The translations under genes were made by a program, and so were the position numbers. A stretch of DNA of 64,000 bases from NCBI GenBank assembly GCA_000333855.2, contig CM007317.1, positions 440,419-504,418 on the forward strand. The letters are read 5' to 3'. Below the pieces are notes generated by a model. It ran no database searches, was not told where the DNA came from, and was given only the letters and a program-made list of their open reading frames with translations. This document shows positions 50,601-61,785 of this stretch, piece after piece. Source of the stretch: Endotrypanum monterogeii (Eukaryota; Euglenozoa; Kinetoplastea; Trypanosomatida; Trypanosomatidae). Numbering within the stretch: position 1 is the stretch's first letter; each line of letters opens with the position of its first letter.

Positions 50601-53600
50601 GGTCAGGCATCTTCTGGATAGCGCTGCCGTCACCCTACAGGATTTACTTGACGCTGAAAGAGACGTCCCTGTGTACCAATACGCGGTTGCCCTCAATAAT
50701 ATGGCGTGTATGCTGCTTTTTCGATACCAATACACGACTGCGCGAAGGCTGCTGCTGCAGAGTCTCAGCATCACGATGCAGCTTCGCTCTTCCTCTACCA
50801 CTAGTGTGACGCTTCCCGTACAACTTTTGAGCTCCAATGGCTCTAGCGACGTTACCGAGCTCGTGCTGAGACAGATCCTCCTGCAATCGTCTGCGTGGCC
50901 GGTGGCACCCTCGCTCTTCGCCAGTCGCACAGGAAGAAACAGTTGTGTCGATGGGAGAGCAGGCGATGGCAATTTTGGCGGCTGGAATGAGGATGAGCAC
51001 AAAAGCGACAGTACTGGGGTGGACACATATGCATCAGTGGCAGATACCCCCATCGTACGTACACCCTTCACCTCAAGCGAGGTAAATGGTGCCGGCATAA
51101 CCCAAAGTACTGCTGTTGGAAGGGCATCTTCTACGGCAGTGCGGTGCCGCCTCCCGCGTGCCCTCACTTTTATCGCCACCATGTTAAGAAGTCTAGGCGT
51201 GGTGGTGGACGAGGAGGGGCCTATGAGGCTGTTCATGGATGGGGTGGGGTCTGTGCAAGACTATACCTCCGGTGAGGCTATGTGGAATAAAGAGACGCCG
51301 CATGGCCCACTACCAAAGACTTACGCTGCGGTATTCTCCTCTGCCTCATCGTCCTTCTCGTCAGAACAACTTCGGGGCTGTCAGATCCACACACTCCGCA
51401 TGCTTTATCGCCTGGAGGAAGAAAAGGGTTTCCTGGAAAGCTTGCGTGTGCAACAGCTTGTACGTCGCTATCTCACAGCCTGGAGGGAGCGCCGGCAGCA
51501 GCGTCGGGCGCGGGCAGCAGCCGAGCTGTACCGTATTGGTGTTGGCGCCATAACGCGCGTGTACCTGGCTCGTCGCTACCGCTTTAGTGGCTATCACTGG
51601 TGGCTGCGGCAGCCGCCACACGCTCGTCGTCATCTAAGCTCCCTCCTGGACGTAAACTCCCTCACTACGCGCCGTCAATTTTGGGACGTGTGGAGTCACC
51701 TAGTCGAGAAGTCAACCCGCCTTCTTCAGCGCGTTCTGCGTGCCTCTGCTGCGCGTCATCGGATGCAAGTGCAGCACCAGTTCTGTCAGTTCTATCTGCG
51801 CCGCTGCCGCCCTGCAGTGGAGGAGGCTGTGCTGCAGAGGTGGCGCGTGCTCTACACATCCTTTATGATTCAGCAGTATGCCTATGTGGGACTGAGGGCG
51901 ATGGCGCAGTTAAGGGACACATATCAGTCCGGGAGGCTGTGGATTCTGTTCGTTGCGGAGCGCCTCGTGAACCAGCACCACGCTGAGTGCATTGAGGTTG
52001 CCCTGCATGAGTTGTGCCTTCGTGATGATATGTTCCGTCGGTTCCAGTCCACGTTGGCACACCTGTGCTTCGAGCAGCTGCACAGCCATCACGTGAAAAA
52101 CCTCTGTTTGCGCGTAGTGCGCAGCCCCCGCACGTTCCGCAGACTTCATGGTCATACGCCTCAGGACACTGGTCTGCCCATTGGCGCCGTGACACAACTC
52201 ACAGCGGTGACGGGAAATTTGACAATTGCGGAGCCAAGCGCAGTCCAAATTCCATTGCTGCAGAGCCCACCCAGTCTTTCCTGTAGCAGTGGCAGGCTGC
52301 TTTCTATTGGTAAGCCCTACGCTGAAGGGGCGACACCGACACTCGCGTCTCATCACCCGTGTGACGGTACATCCACGCCTACAGTATCCCACTCTCCAAA
52401 CATGTCTGCTCCAAGCCCCGCTAATGTGTTGGAGAACTCGCATTGCGCGGTGAGCAATACTGCTGCTCTGCCGCCATGCAGACCGTCCGCTTCCCTTGAG
52501 CGCACACCGCAATCTCCGCTCCCCTTCAGCCCTGGCGAGGCGCCACCAGGGGAGAATTTCACTCTCTCTCGCAGCAGCAGCAGCAGCAGCAGAAGAACTC
52601 GCCAGGTCCGAATCGAGGCCAATGCAATGGACCTGGACACCGACACCTATACCTCACCAGTGGAAAGGACAGCCCACGACATGCGCCTTCAAAAAATGCA
52701 ACGACAGTACCGCGACGATGAGTGCGTCAAGATGTCACAACTGCGACGGCAGCGTTTGCCACACAACATGGAGCAGGACACCGAGGCGAACATGTGGGAG
52801 ACTGTTTTCCTTGAGGAGTTCGTTGCTCGCGACGCGAAGGGCTCGCAGAGGCGAGACGAAAAAGGGCAGGGCCAAGAGGCGACGGCGAGCAGTGCAGGCA
52901 GGGGAGGAGGTGACTCAGCAAATGCCAAGTGGCGGCAGGCATTGCAGCGGGCAACTGAGCCGCGTGGGCTCCCAGGTCCCGTTGCAGCGCCGAACGCGCG
53001 TGCTAACCCTTCGCCTTTACCATGCAAAGGTGTTGTGCCCCTGAGCCGTCTGCAGTCCGGCTCGAGCCGAGGATTGGGGACTGAATCGCCTCCTCTGCAC
53101 TCCCAATTGATGTCGATGCCGCGAGACGTATCGGTGACTGTGGCAGGTGATATCTCAAGTCCTCATTGTTTGCAGAGGGAGCCATACGCGCTGACATCCT
53201 TCTCGCGCATTGACGCGGCTGCTGCAGAGGCGCAGCGTCATCAGCTGTTTCAGGCGTCTGTCATTTTGCTCCAGTTTTGGTGGCGGCGGGTAGCCCTGCC
53301 AACCTACACAGAAGTGTCGCTGCGGCTGCATCGCGTTTATAACGAGCACTGTGTGGAGGCCCAAGGACTGTGGATAGCGAGCGGCGTTTCCGTGCTGCGC
53401 CAGCGTGCGCTATGGATGTGCGAACATGAAGGTCGCCGTGCAACAGTGCAGCTCGAGGCAACTGAGACGGCAAGCATGCTTCTGCTTCAGATGCACAGCC
53501 TGCGTTGGTGTCGGTGTGTTGAGAGTCATCTACATTTGATCCAGACCTTCATCACGGAAAAGGAAGGGGTGGAGCGGACTGCTTCAATGACAAATGCAGC

Positions 53601-53811
53601 CGTGTACCAACGCCGCCGTCGACGACCCGCCGCTGCGCGTACAGCGTGTGAACGCCGTCCTGACAGCCGTACCTCCACGAGAGAGAAACCAAATACGGAA
53701 AGGCCACAAACTACAAGTACAGAGTCGACATTGCACCGGCGCCCACCTGAGGATGTCATGCGTCAACTCCAGCGATGGCTCCAGCCATCTGCGGCGAGTC
53801 AATCAACCTGA
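47682..53811 (+). CDS. Very large hypothetical protein, 3' part (TPR-like and IQ/SFI1-like regions)
   Basis: Continuation of the gene started at 44557; the frame enters from the gap without an ATG of its own, first repeats the 78 bp seen on the left side, and ends at TGA 53809-53811. Recognisable pieces: an ordered region at about 48240-48830; a TPR-like hairpin region with 'LAYGEHSTEAAIAAGDVGFL' (about 49885-49950) and 'ALNNMACMLLFRYQYTTARR' (50689-50748), reminiscent of TPRs of CLU-type proteins; then basic Trp/Arg-rich helices such as 'LVRRYLTAWRERRQQRR' and 'VLQRWRVLYTSFM' (about 51450-52000), like IQ or SFI1 repeats that bind calmodulin/centrin. Poly-Ser at about 52571-52593 precedes a basic tail. 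This suggests a large cytoskeletal or basal-body scaffold; inference only. Confidence 0.85.
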
Positions 53812-54415
53812 CGACAAACTTATATTCGATATTTTTTTTCTCATTCATTTGTGTCTGATCGACAGTCTAAAACGACTCACGCATAATAGAGCTTTGGGTG
53901 CGGCTGCCCCCTGCCCCTGTGGGCCTTTTGGGGTCCACCGCGGAGGTGGTGAGCTCATGGGATTTTAACTTGACGTTGCTTAGGCGCTCAGGCAGTACTT
54001 TCCTCCCTCGGTCTGTGAGCGCGTCGTTATGATGTGTTCACCACCCGATGCTCCCCCCCCCCCCCCCCGCCTCTCCGGGGATGTCTCACTTACAGCGAAG
54101 CGCAGATGACTGTAACCCTTCCCCCAGAGCCCAAACTCAGTCTCCATAGCTGTATACTGTTTAGGTTGCTTACAAGCGTCGGCTTTCTCTGTGCGTGCGT
54201 GTACGCCAGGGCAACAACAGGCAGTCTATCTGGTGTAATGTGGGGGATCTGGTGCGATCTTTCATCTCAGTGTGTTTGCCGAGATGTTTTTTTTTGTTCT
54301 TTTGTGTTTCTTTCCCCGAAATGTGCTCCCCCCCTTTTTTTTTTTGCTTTTCACCCCATCCTCCTTTTTGTGGCACGTTAGTTTCACAGTAGTACAGAAA
54401 CACGTGCCTACACAG

Positions 54416-54452
<37 letters not shown>

Positions 54453-54569
54453 GGTACTAACGTGTCACGGAAGACAAAAAAAAAACGAGTACATTTGATC
54501 CATCACGCCTTCCTGAAGAGGGAGTTCTTATCTACTTATTTTACTAGTATCACCTGGCCAGGGGGAAAA
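53812..54569. other. Spacer upstream of PIG-F gene
   Basis: No gene is seen. It contains C-runs (about 54053-54069), T-runs, a CA microsatellite (54418-54451) and the inverted repeat listed separately. The frame open from 54462 starts with GTG inside that repeat and is not used. Confidence 0.6.
54370..54468. repeat. 13-bp inverted repeat flanking a CA microsatellite
   Basis: 54370-54382 (GTGGCACGTTAGT) pairs with 54456-54468 (ACTAACGTGTCAC) with one G-U pair; the loop contains a CA tract of about 34 bp. The design is similar to the hairpin at 24344-24395. Confidence 0.75.
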
Positions 54570-55196
54570 ATGCTAATCAAAGCGAATGCTTTAAAAGGCT
54601 TTTCCAGGCACATCTTCGCAGATGTAGTCGTATGGTATATCATCTTTTTATTACTAGGTGCTCCGGTGCTTCCAGTGTCGCGAGCAGGCATGACCCTCAT
54701 CTCTGCCGTTGTCGTCTCCCTCACATGGCCCATTTCTATCCCGACGTGGGCTGCGCTCCTCACGAATTCGCTTCAGTGCGACCGTCAGATGCAGCCGCCC
54801 ATGAACACAGTGGTGGACGTTTTCATCGCCCCAATCGCACCCCCACTGCATGACCTTCACCTCAAGGAAACAGCTGCGAATGCACGTTGCGGTGATGTTG
54901 GCACGCACACGGACAAAAACAAACTCAAAGAATTTGATCTGGATGGCTACAGGTCTGAGGAGAGTATGCAGCTTATCCGGTGTTTCGTTTTGTCGGCGGT
55001 CTTGCTCGTTGGTGGCCTCTTTGGGCAACTGGACTGGCAGGTTGCGTATCAAATATGGCCTTACCCATCCTTGACCGCCTACGTCCTGGCGCGCGTTGCA
55101 TTGAAGTTGTACGATCGGTTAGGAACCAGGGCGGGGACGGAGGCGCTTCATGTACAACGCAGAGGCAGTGCGAAGGGGAGCATATGGGAGACGTGA
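54570..55196 (+). CDS. PIG-F/GPI11-like GPI-anchor ethanolamine-phosphate transfer subunit
   Basis: 208 residues from ATG 54570. This is a hydrophobic polytopic protein: helices at about 13-35 ('DVVVWYIIFLLLGAPVLP'), 40-65 and 133-155, with one more near 165-190. The diagnostic piece is 'GGLFGQLDWQVAYQIWPYPS' (about 146-165), matching the PIG-F signature Gly-(Ala/x)-x-x-x-x-Leu-Asp-Trp-x-x-x-x-Gln-x-Trp-Pro; the early 'GAP' with following helix also fits. PIG-F stabilises the ethanolamine-phosphate transferases (PIG-O/PIG-G) in the ER at the end of GPI precursor synthesis, central in trypanosomatids whose surface is GPI-anchored. A polar loop between helices 2 and 3 is longer than typical. 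Length is close to the family norm (about 220). Confidence 0.8.
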   Translation: MLIKANALKGFSRHIFADVVVWYIIFLLLGAPVLPVSRAGMTLISAVVVSLTWPISIPTWAALLTNSLQCDRQMQPPMNTVVDVFIAPIAPPLHDLHLKETAANARCGDVGTHTDKNKLKEFDLDGYRSEESMQLIRCFVLSAVLLVGGLFGQLDWQVAYQIWPYPSLTAYVLARVALKLYDRLGTRAGTEALHVQRRGSAKGSIWET

Positions 55197-56143
55197 GGGA
55201 AAGCGAACCACACGCTTACCTGTGAGGATGTCTTTACGCACGCGAAATGAGTCGGTTGTGATATCTATTTCTTCATCTCCGCATTCACCCTTTTGCTCCT
55301 TATATTCGCCGAACTTGGGACGTGATGTTGCTGCTTATGCTTCGTTTTTCTCTGGCCGGTTCTCGGGCACAGCTGCTGGTTAACATCTCTGTTGTGCCCC
55401 CGTCCCCGTTCCCTTTTTTTTTCTTTCTTTCTTCCGTAGTGTGTGCATGTCAGATGGGCATTCGCTGACTTGGATTTTTAGAATCGTCAATGATTTCCTG
55501 CAGCCGACATCCCGGCGCTTCTCCAGTGGAAATCGCAGGACCAGTATGGGTGGGGTCTCCTGTTGACGAGATACACATCTATCTGCAATAGCGGGCTGGA
55601 TAGCTTTCTGAAACTCGCTGTTCATCACCTTCGCTCCCCCAGCGACTATCTCAAAAAAAAAAAAAAAGTGGTTACGCTTGATCTCCTGCAGCAAAGCCGT
55701 GTATGATTGCAGTGTTTGAATTTCTCCAATAGCAAAATGTGCACAAAGCGCCTTGCCCGTTGTTGGGGGCAGCAGAGAGGAAAAAAAAAGGGAAAGGAGT
55801 GGGAGGCGCGATGCGGGTGTGCGTTCTTTTAGCCATGTGCATTGTAAAAAAATTGTCATTATTATTTATATTATCAATTTTTTTTTTTGCGATGCTTTTT
55901 TTTCTTTCTCGTCCCCCCTCTCAGCGAAGCAGGCATTAAAGGCGGCGCTGCAAGCCACTGTTACATAGATTCGTGTGTTTCTTCTCAACACAGGTAGTGT
56001 ATCCTTCACATCGTTTTTTAAAACTCTCTTCACCTTGTCATCCTGCAACCTTCCCTTCTCCCGAAGAACACACACTTGTCCCACGGCATCCCACACGTGC
56101 ACGCGCCGAGGCGTGCTTTCTACCATTACGGGTGAGCTTCTTA

Positions 56144-56174
<31 letters not shown>

Positions 56175-56260
56175 ACTTGTCTTTTTCTGTGCCTATTGAT
56201 TAACCATTCATTCGAATTTTCCTGCGTACGCGCTGCCAGGTATTCTCTATAGGGGACCGG
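55197..56260. other. Spacer upstream of RAD51-paralogue gene
   Basis: No gene is seen. It contains A-runs and T-runs (e.g. 55652-55667, 55878-55888), a TA microsatellite at 56151-56175, and possible acceptors near 56238-56239 and 56250-56251. Confidence 0.6.
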
Positions 56261-57877
56261 ATGCCGAGTGCAGTAGACACGACAGACATTGCGGGCAACG
56301 GGGCTGCGCGCGCGCGCGTACAATGTTTGCGGCAGTCAGCGACGCTCCTCCAAGACGTCCACGGGGCATTTTCTGCCTGGCAGCACCTTTCCACCTCGGT
56401 TGCTGGGCTCGACTCCCTCTTGAATGTTGCTGGTGTGTGTGGAGGTGTGTTCGGCGGCGACGACGGGTGCAATGTCGAGTCGGTTATCGGTGGACTCCCT
56501 GTCGGGGGACTTCACGAGTTTTATGGACCACCGCTGTCCGGCAAGTCGTGGATACTTCGGCGGGTCGGTGCGGGGTACGTGCGGCGCATGACAGGATACC
56601 GCCAGTGGTACCAGGGTCACCTCGGGCGAGCACCGACCTGGACAGTGAAGGTGAACGAGTGCACGCGTGCGGTTGGTGATGGGGCGCGGTCGACGGAGAA
56701 TGATGACGATCAGAACAAGGAAATAATAATGCGTGGCGTTTGTCAGCCCTCAGAGAGTGTGTCACTCGCAACCGTGCTCGAGGACTGGGATCTTTATGTG
56801 TGTCTCGTGAGCGGTGCTGGTGCAGGGGGTGTAACCCGCCGACTTACAGTATCTCCACCATCGTCCGATCTGCGGTCCTGGATGGAGGAGCTCCTGGCTC
56901 CCTTCGACTCGCCTTCTGCCCAGGGTAGGAAGGGGGAAGCGGCTGACCTCGATTCGTCGTGCCGGCGGCCGTGGCAGCAGCAGAGAAACTACGCCGAGCA
57001 GCACATACACTTCTGTATGGTGCACTCCCCTAATGAGCTTCTCGACTTCCTTGAGCGCCTCAGCGATGACGCGGGCTGCTCTGTCGCTCCTCCTGCCTCT
57101 CGGATACACCCGCAGTCGTGCCATGGCTTTACAGCCACCGCAATGCGGGGTCAGAAACGGCGCCGCTCCCCTGATACTGTCGTATCTACATCACAAACTC
57201 TCCCGCTTTTATCTGCTAGTCTACCTCAGCGGACCTGTCGGCTGCAGCGGCAACGGCTTCTCCTTCTCGACGGCCTTGATTCTCTGTGGATGCACCCCAG
57301 CCTCGGAAATCACAGCGCCACGCACACAGGGCAATTGTTTTCCGGGGAACTCCATCGCCAGTTGCGGAAGGTGCTGTTGCCGCGACTTGGCTGCTCTCCT
57401 TTACATGAAGACCCTTCAACACCGTCGTTCTCTAGCACGGCTGCATCCCCGACCCCTCTCCACTCCCAGCACGTGCTTTATTCCACCGTGGTTCTGGCGA
57501 ATGGTTGCCACGGTAGCAATCGTGGAGTTTTAACTGCACCGCAACTGAAGGCTCGACTGGGTGGCCCAACAGGAGGGGTGGAGGGCTGGGTGGCGACGCT
57601 ACCACGGCCCTCGGGGGGCGCGGTATGGTGCAAGGCGGCCGACACACGATGTCTGGTCGAGCCAGCGCACCCTGGGTTGTTATCAATACCCACATCCACT
57701 TCTTTTTTTGTGGAGCCGGTAAAACCGTCTTCCGGGCCAGGCGATGTGTATCAAGAAAGACAAGGTGACCCCAGCAGTTTTGATTTGTCAACCGCAAGGT
57801 CTCGAGAGTCGCTGGTGACTGTGGTGAAGGGAGGCGCACGCGTGGCGGCGACGTGGATACTGCACGAAGTCCCATAG
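56261..57877 (+). CDS. RAD51 paralogue (RecA-fold recombination protein)
   Basis: 538 residues from ATG 56261. Early text 'LSTSVAGLDSLLNV' then 'GGLPVGGLHEFYGPPLSGKS' matches the RAD51/RAD51-paralogue core: a Leu-Ser-Thr-Gly-x-x-x-Leu-Asp entry and Walker A GPPLSGKS at residues 89-96. Walker B is 'RLLLLDGLDSLW' (Asp337), and 'STVVLANGCHGSN' near residue 410 is where RAD51 proteins have their Val-Val-x-x-Asn-Gln strand. The ATPase core is expanded by insertions between Walker A and B (about 110-320), making it longer than usual paralogues (300-400). Kinetoplastids carry several RAD51 paralogues acting with RAD51 in break repair; which one this is cannot be decided here. Confidence 0.82.
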   Translation: MPSAVDTTDIAGNGAARARVQCLRQSATLLQDVHGAFSAWQHLSTSVAGLDSLLNVAGVCGGVFGGDDGCNVESVIGGLPVGGLHEFYGPPLSGKSWILRRVGAGYVRRMTGYRQWYQGHLGRAPTWTVKVNECTRAVGDGARSTENDDDQNKEIIMRGVCQPSESVSLATVLEDWDLYVCLVSGAGAGGVTRRLTVSPPSSDLRSWMEELLAPFDSPSAQGRKGEAADLDSSCRRPWQQQRNYAEQHIHFCMVHSPNELLDFLERLSDDAGCSVAPPASRIHPQSCHGFTATAMRGQKRRRSPDTVVSTSQTLPLLSASLPQRTCRLQRQRLLLLDGLDSLWMHPSLGNHSATHTGQLFSGELHRQLRKVLLPRLGCSPLHEDPSTPSFSSTAASPTPLHSQHVLYSTVVLANGCHGSNRGVLTAPQLKARLGGPTGGVEGWVATLPRPSGGAVWCKAADTRCLVEPAHPGLLSIPTSTSFFVEPVKPSSGPGDVYQERQGDPSSFDLSTARSRESLVTVVKGGARVAATWILHEVP

Positions 57878-58696
57878 AGACTACAAAAAATTTTTTTTTG
57901 GTATTAAAGTTCGCCATCTCATGCCTTTTCCCTCCCGACTTTTTTTTTTTATATATATCTCGTACTTGCACCCTAGTCTGCGTGCAGAGGTGGTGGATGC
58001 CTTACTGTCGTGGTCCATCTGCTCGTGATGCCTCCTCTTTTTTTTTTTCTATCTCCTTCCGCTTTCTCCATCACTAAAACAAACAAGTGGGGGGGATAAA
58101 GAGAGAGCGAGCCCACAGCTCGGGACGGAAACATATCGATGACTGTCTATCTTCTCTGCTATGTTTTCCCTTCCCCTTTACTTATTTTCTCTGTGTGGCC
58201 TGTTCGCCTGGCTCAGTTTCGCTGGCGCAAAGTGAATCCCCCTCTCTAGGGCTCTATTTGCTGCTGATGGAGTTACACTTCTCATGTTTCCTGTCTTCTT
58301 CCTTCACTTCTCATGGATTTTTGATTTCTGCCCTCTATCTTTTTTTTCCCCGTTTCGCACTTCTGTACTTGTCTGCCTATCTTTTTCTGAACCCTTGCTC
58401 TTATTTTTTCTCCTACCACCTAACCCGTACATCATCTGCGCATTTTTTTTTTGTTGTTGTCGTCCTCCATCTCGCCTCCATGGCTGGGTCTTCTTGCGTG
58501 ATCATACGTGACGTGATTATTCCTAGCGGTGTGGACCATATCATTGACTGCCCTTTGAACTTCATCATATTTGTTTCGATTTCTTTTTTTTTTGAGGGGC
58601 TGGGCGATTTGCGCGTCTTGATCGTAGCGGTCGGTGTCGCTGATTCTTATTTTGTCGATATATTTGTTTTTCCTCTCCTTGTCCCTGGCTGTCAAC
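57878..58696. other. Spacer upstream of basic low-complexity protein gene
   Basis: No convincing gene. There is a 209-codon open frame at 58087-58716 but its translation is Phe/Ser/Leu-rich, as expected of T/C-rich leader sequence. A T-run at about 58584-58593 with AG at 58626-58627 is a likely acceptor. Confidence 0.55.
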
Positions 58697-59953
58697 ATGT
58701 CCGTGATTTACGTTGATCAGCTTGTCATACGGCTCCCGTCTGACGTACGCAATACCTTCAACCCGCTGTATGCCTTCGGCGGTGGTGGCGGCAAGAGCAG
58801 CAACCGCCTTTCCACGCCTGTGATGGGGCTTCGTGAAGTAGAGTCCGGCCACGTGCTTCTGCCCATGGACGAAGAGGGCTCCATTGTTGTCACTCCTGGT
58901 CAGCGGTACAGCATCGTTCTTGTTCGCGAGACGCGCGGGGACGCTGCAGCGTCAGTTGCTGCACCGCCGGCAGCTGGAGGACAGGCGTCGCCTACAGGCA
59001 ACGGTGTCCACAACAAAGCCGGCAGCAACGTCAAGGAGAAGGGTACGACTGCGGCACCGGCGAGACTTCAGCAGCAGCAGCAGCAGCACCCCGTGAAGCA
59101 GTCTAGTGTGCCTCGCGAGGTCGCTGTGTCTGTACCTGTTCCTCAAAATGTAGCTTCACAAGCCAAGAAGGAGCGTAAGGCGTCGATCCAATCGACGCCG
59201 TCGGATAAGGCGCATACAGGCGAAGCCTTAAACGTTTCTCCTGAGGAAATTTCAGATCAAACCAGTAGAAAGCGGAGGCGCCAGGATGGCAACAGTGTGC
59301 AGGTGCCCCATCAAGAGCAGCAAGGTCGATCCAAAGCGTCTCCCACTGCGAATAAGAGCAAAGGTGTGGCAGACTCGGATGATGTGCCACTGATAGATGC
59401 GTACAAGAGTCCCCATCTGTACACTTCCCCTCGCACCTCTCCGATGATGAGACCATCAATGTCTTCGGAAAGCAGCCGCCACCCCAGCAAGCGTGGCTCG
59501 CCGCAGAGCAAGGCAGAGGAAGCTGCGCTGATGACTCTCCCTCCGCTTCCGCCTACGCGTCGCAGCGTCAGCAGCAGTGATGGATGCGGCGAGGAGGGTT
59601 CGCCGTCCCTAGTGGCACTGTACAGTGTCCAACCCCCTGCTGCAGATCCCTCCTCCGCTCGCGGCAAAGAGTACGCATTGGGGGGAGAGGAGCAGACAAG
59701 CGATACGTCTAAGAAACGCCGTTCACCACCAAAGAGGACAGCGCTGGCCCCTGCGAATCCAGCTGCCCCGACAAAATCGCGACGCTCCTCGCCCCCGCTA
59801 CTACACGCCACCCACGCTGAGGACGAATCGGCAAGGAGAACGTCGCGCCAGAGGAGCGCTAGCTCAGGCAAAGTTCCACTGACACTGCCACCCTCCTCCC
59901 GAGTCGGCAATGTCCGTCGCGTGCCGCTAGACGCGTCCAGTGACTCAGATTAG
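58697..59953 (+). CDS. Basic low-complexity protein, probably nuclear
   Basis: 418 residues from ATG 58697 (upstream extension starts with GTG). The first 80 residues look folded, with beta-like alternation ('SVIYVDQLVIRLPSDVRN' and 'GQRYSIVLVRE'); the rest is disordered, rich in Ser, Pro, Arg, Lys and Gln (a poly-Gln tract encoded near 59070-59090). Basic clusters such as 'SRKRRRQDG' and 'SKKRRSPPKR' look like nuclear localisation signals, and Ser-Pro sites suggest phosphorylation. It ends with acidic 'DASSDSD'. I do not recognise the family; a chromatin- or RNA-associated role is only a guess from composition. Confidence 0.75.
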   Translation: MSVIYVDQLVIRLPSDVRNTFNPLYAFGGGGGKSSNRLSTPVMGLREVESGHVLLPMDEEGSIVVTPGQRYSIVLVRETRGDAAASVAAPPAAGGQASPTGNGVHNKAGSNVKEKGTTAAPARLQQQQQQHPVKQSSVPREVAVSVPVPQNVASQAKKERKASIQSTPSDKAHTGEALNVSPEEISDQTSRKRRRQDGNSVQVPHQEQQGRSKASPTANKSKGVADSDDVPLIDAYKSPHLYTSPRTSPMMRPSMSSESSRHPSKRGSPQSKAEEAALMTLPPLPPTRRSVSSSDGCGEEGSPSLVALYSVQPPAADPSSARGKEYALGGEEQTSDTSKKRRSPPKRTALAPANPAAPTKSRRSSPPLLHATHAEDESARRTSRQRSASSGKVPLTLPPSSRVGNVRRVPLDASSDSD

Positions 59954-61785
59954 ATTTTCTCTTTCTCCGTGTGTGCATGGGCTAAGCGGGGGGGAGGGGA
60001 GGGGGGAAGAGGAGTGTAAGCGCCTATTACGATCTCGCATAGGCAGACCAATAAAAGCACTACCTTTTATTGTATCGCACACACATACATACACACATAC
60101 ACGCACGCACAAAAAGCCATAGAACAGATTGTCGTCTTCTATAGTGAATTGGGTGTGTCCCCCTCCCCCCGTTTTTGGTGTTGGTTTATTTGCGTCGTGC
60201 TAACGTTCTCTGTGGGCCTGAGAAGATCATCATAATAAAACCAACGCTACACAAGTAGAGATATACATCCATCCATATATATATATATATATATATATAA
60301 TCGAGAAATAAATTAAGATAAAAAAGGAATGTGATTTATTGCGAACGATGGAGGGGCCACTGACTCTGTTACCCTCCAGGTACAATAACGGCTCGATGCC
60401 TCCATTTTTATACACACAAAACAAAAAAAAATGGGAAGGGGAAGGTGCAGAGTGGAGGGGGAGGAGCAGCGTTTTGTACCTTCGCGAAGACCAAGTCGTC
60501 AAATAGAAATTAATATATATATATATATATATATTCCTGCAAGTCGTGTTGTTTCTCCTCGTTGTATACGAAGTGCCTTCTTTGCGTTTTTGCGTGTCTC
60601 CCTCCCGCTGGGCTTTGGACCGAAGAGGGAGGCCTCTTCCATTTTCTAACCTCCCCCCTCTTCCCTCACCTCTGTGGGCGTGCGATGCTCGTACACACAC
60701 ACACACACGCAGCGAGTGAGTGAGTGAGTGGGGGGGGTAGAAAAGTAAAGAAACACTTTTTTGGAAGTCAAACGGGGGTTAGGTCAACAGATGATATGCT
60801 CAGCCACTCAAGCAGGCCCGCATTTCTCCCCACTCACTCACTCACTCACTCGCCGCGCCTTCTAGTTGGAGATTTCTACGTGCGAACTGTTGGCCTTTCA
60901 TCCTCGAAAAAAAAAACACGATGAGAAAAAAACTCTTTTCACTTTGTGAACTCTTTCCCATCTTTCTATACCTCCATTCTTCTTTCCATTCGATTATTAT
61001 TTTTATCCCACCTCTGCACGCATCACTATAATTTACATGACAATAACTGGCTATTCAGTTTTTTTCTTTTTTTTTTCATATACGCACTGACCGCACCTCA
61101 CCCTTACGAAAAGCTGCATCTGAGGACGCTGTCCTGTTTCACGCCAGCAATAGTAGTATAGTTTTTTTTTTCCAGGACTACTGCCCCCCCCCCCCTTCCC
61201 TTCCCTTGTTGTTGTTATCTTCTGGGACCTTTCTGCGTCCCTCCCGAGACCGTCACACATATTTCGTTTCCTCTATTTTTTTTTTTCCTCTCGTGGCGGC
61301 GTTACAGAAACTCAGACACACAACCGGGAGCTATACGTCGGCAGCCCTCTCCATCCCTTCTCCCCCCGTTTCCAATGGTTGGCGAAGTCGTAACGTCTTT
61401 TTTTTTTTTGCACTTTCTCGGTATACACACCTACACACCTGTCTTGCAGACTTCTCTGAAGACGTACTCTGACAACCTTAGTCCTCTCTCCCGCTTCTCT
61501 CTTCCCCTGTGAGTGACCGCCCTCCCTTTTTATTTACCTCTGTGAGGTTGAAGGCATATTTTTTTTCCTTCTCTCTCCCCCATCTTTTTTTAAAAATTTT
61601 TTCATTGGCCGTGGCTCTGTGTCGATCTGCCCACTGCTGATCCTTCGCTTTACCGTCTTCCTTTTTTCCTCCGTGTCCCCCTTACACAAACACACACACA
61701 CACACACTCTTCCTACGATCCCCAGGTGTAACTCTGCTCCAAAGGTCAGTGAGTAGGGCATCGAGGCGTCAACTGCAAAGTCAAG
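59954..61785. other. Longest spacer (1.8 kb) upstream of MAP kinase gene
   Basis: No gene is seen. Microsatellites: TA at 60275-60299 and 60513-60534, CA at 60692-60709, and a GAGT/ACTC inverted repeat at 60712-60855. T-runs and C-runs fill the 3' half; acceptor candidates include AG at 61724-61725, about 60 nt before the ATG. Confidence 0.6.
60712..60855. repeat. Inverted repeat of GAGT/ACTC tetranucleotides
   Basis: 60712-60733 contains four GAGT units followed by Gs; 60828-60855 contains Cs, then five ACTC units and GC. They can pair over about 20 bp with a one-unit bulge and a loop of about 95 nt. A CA microsatellite lies just before the left arm. Confidence 0.75.

Noticed and set aside
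58087..58716. 209-codon plus-strand open frame
   Set aside because: Phe/Ser/Leu-rich translation of T/C-rich leader sequence; overlaps the real ATG of the following gene in another frame.
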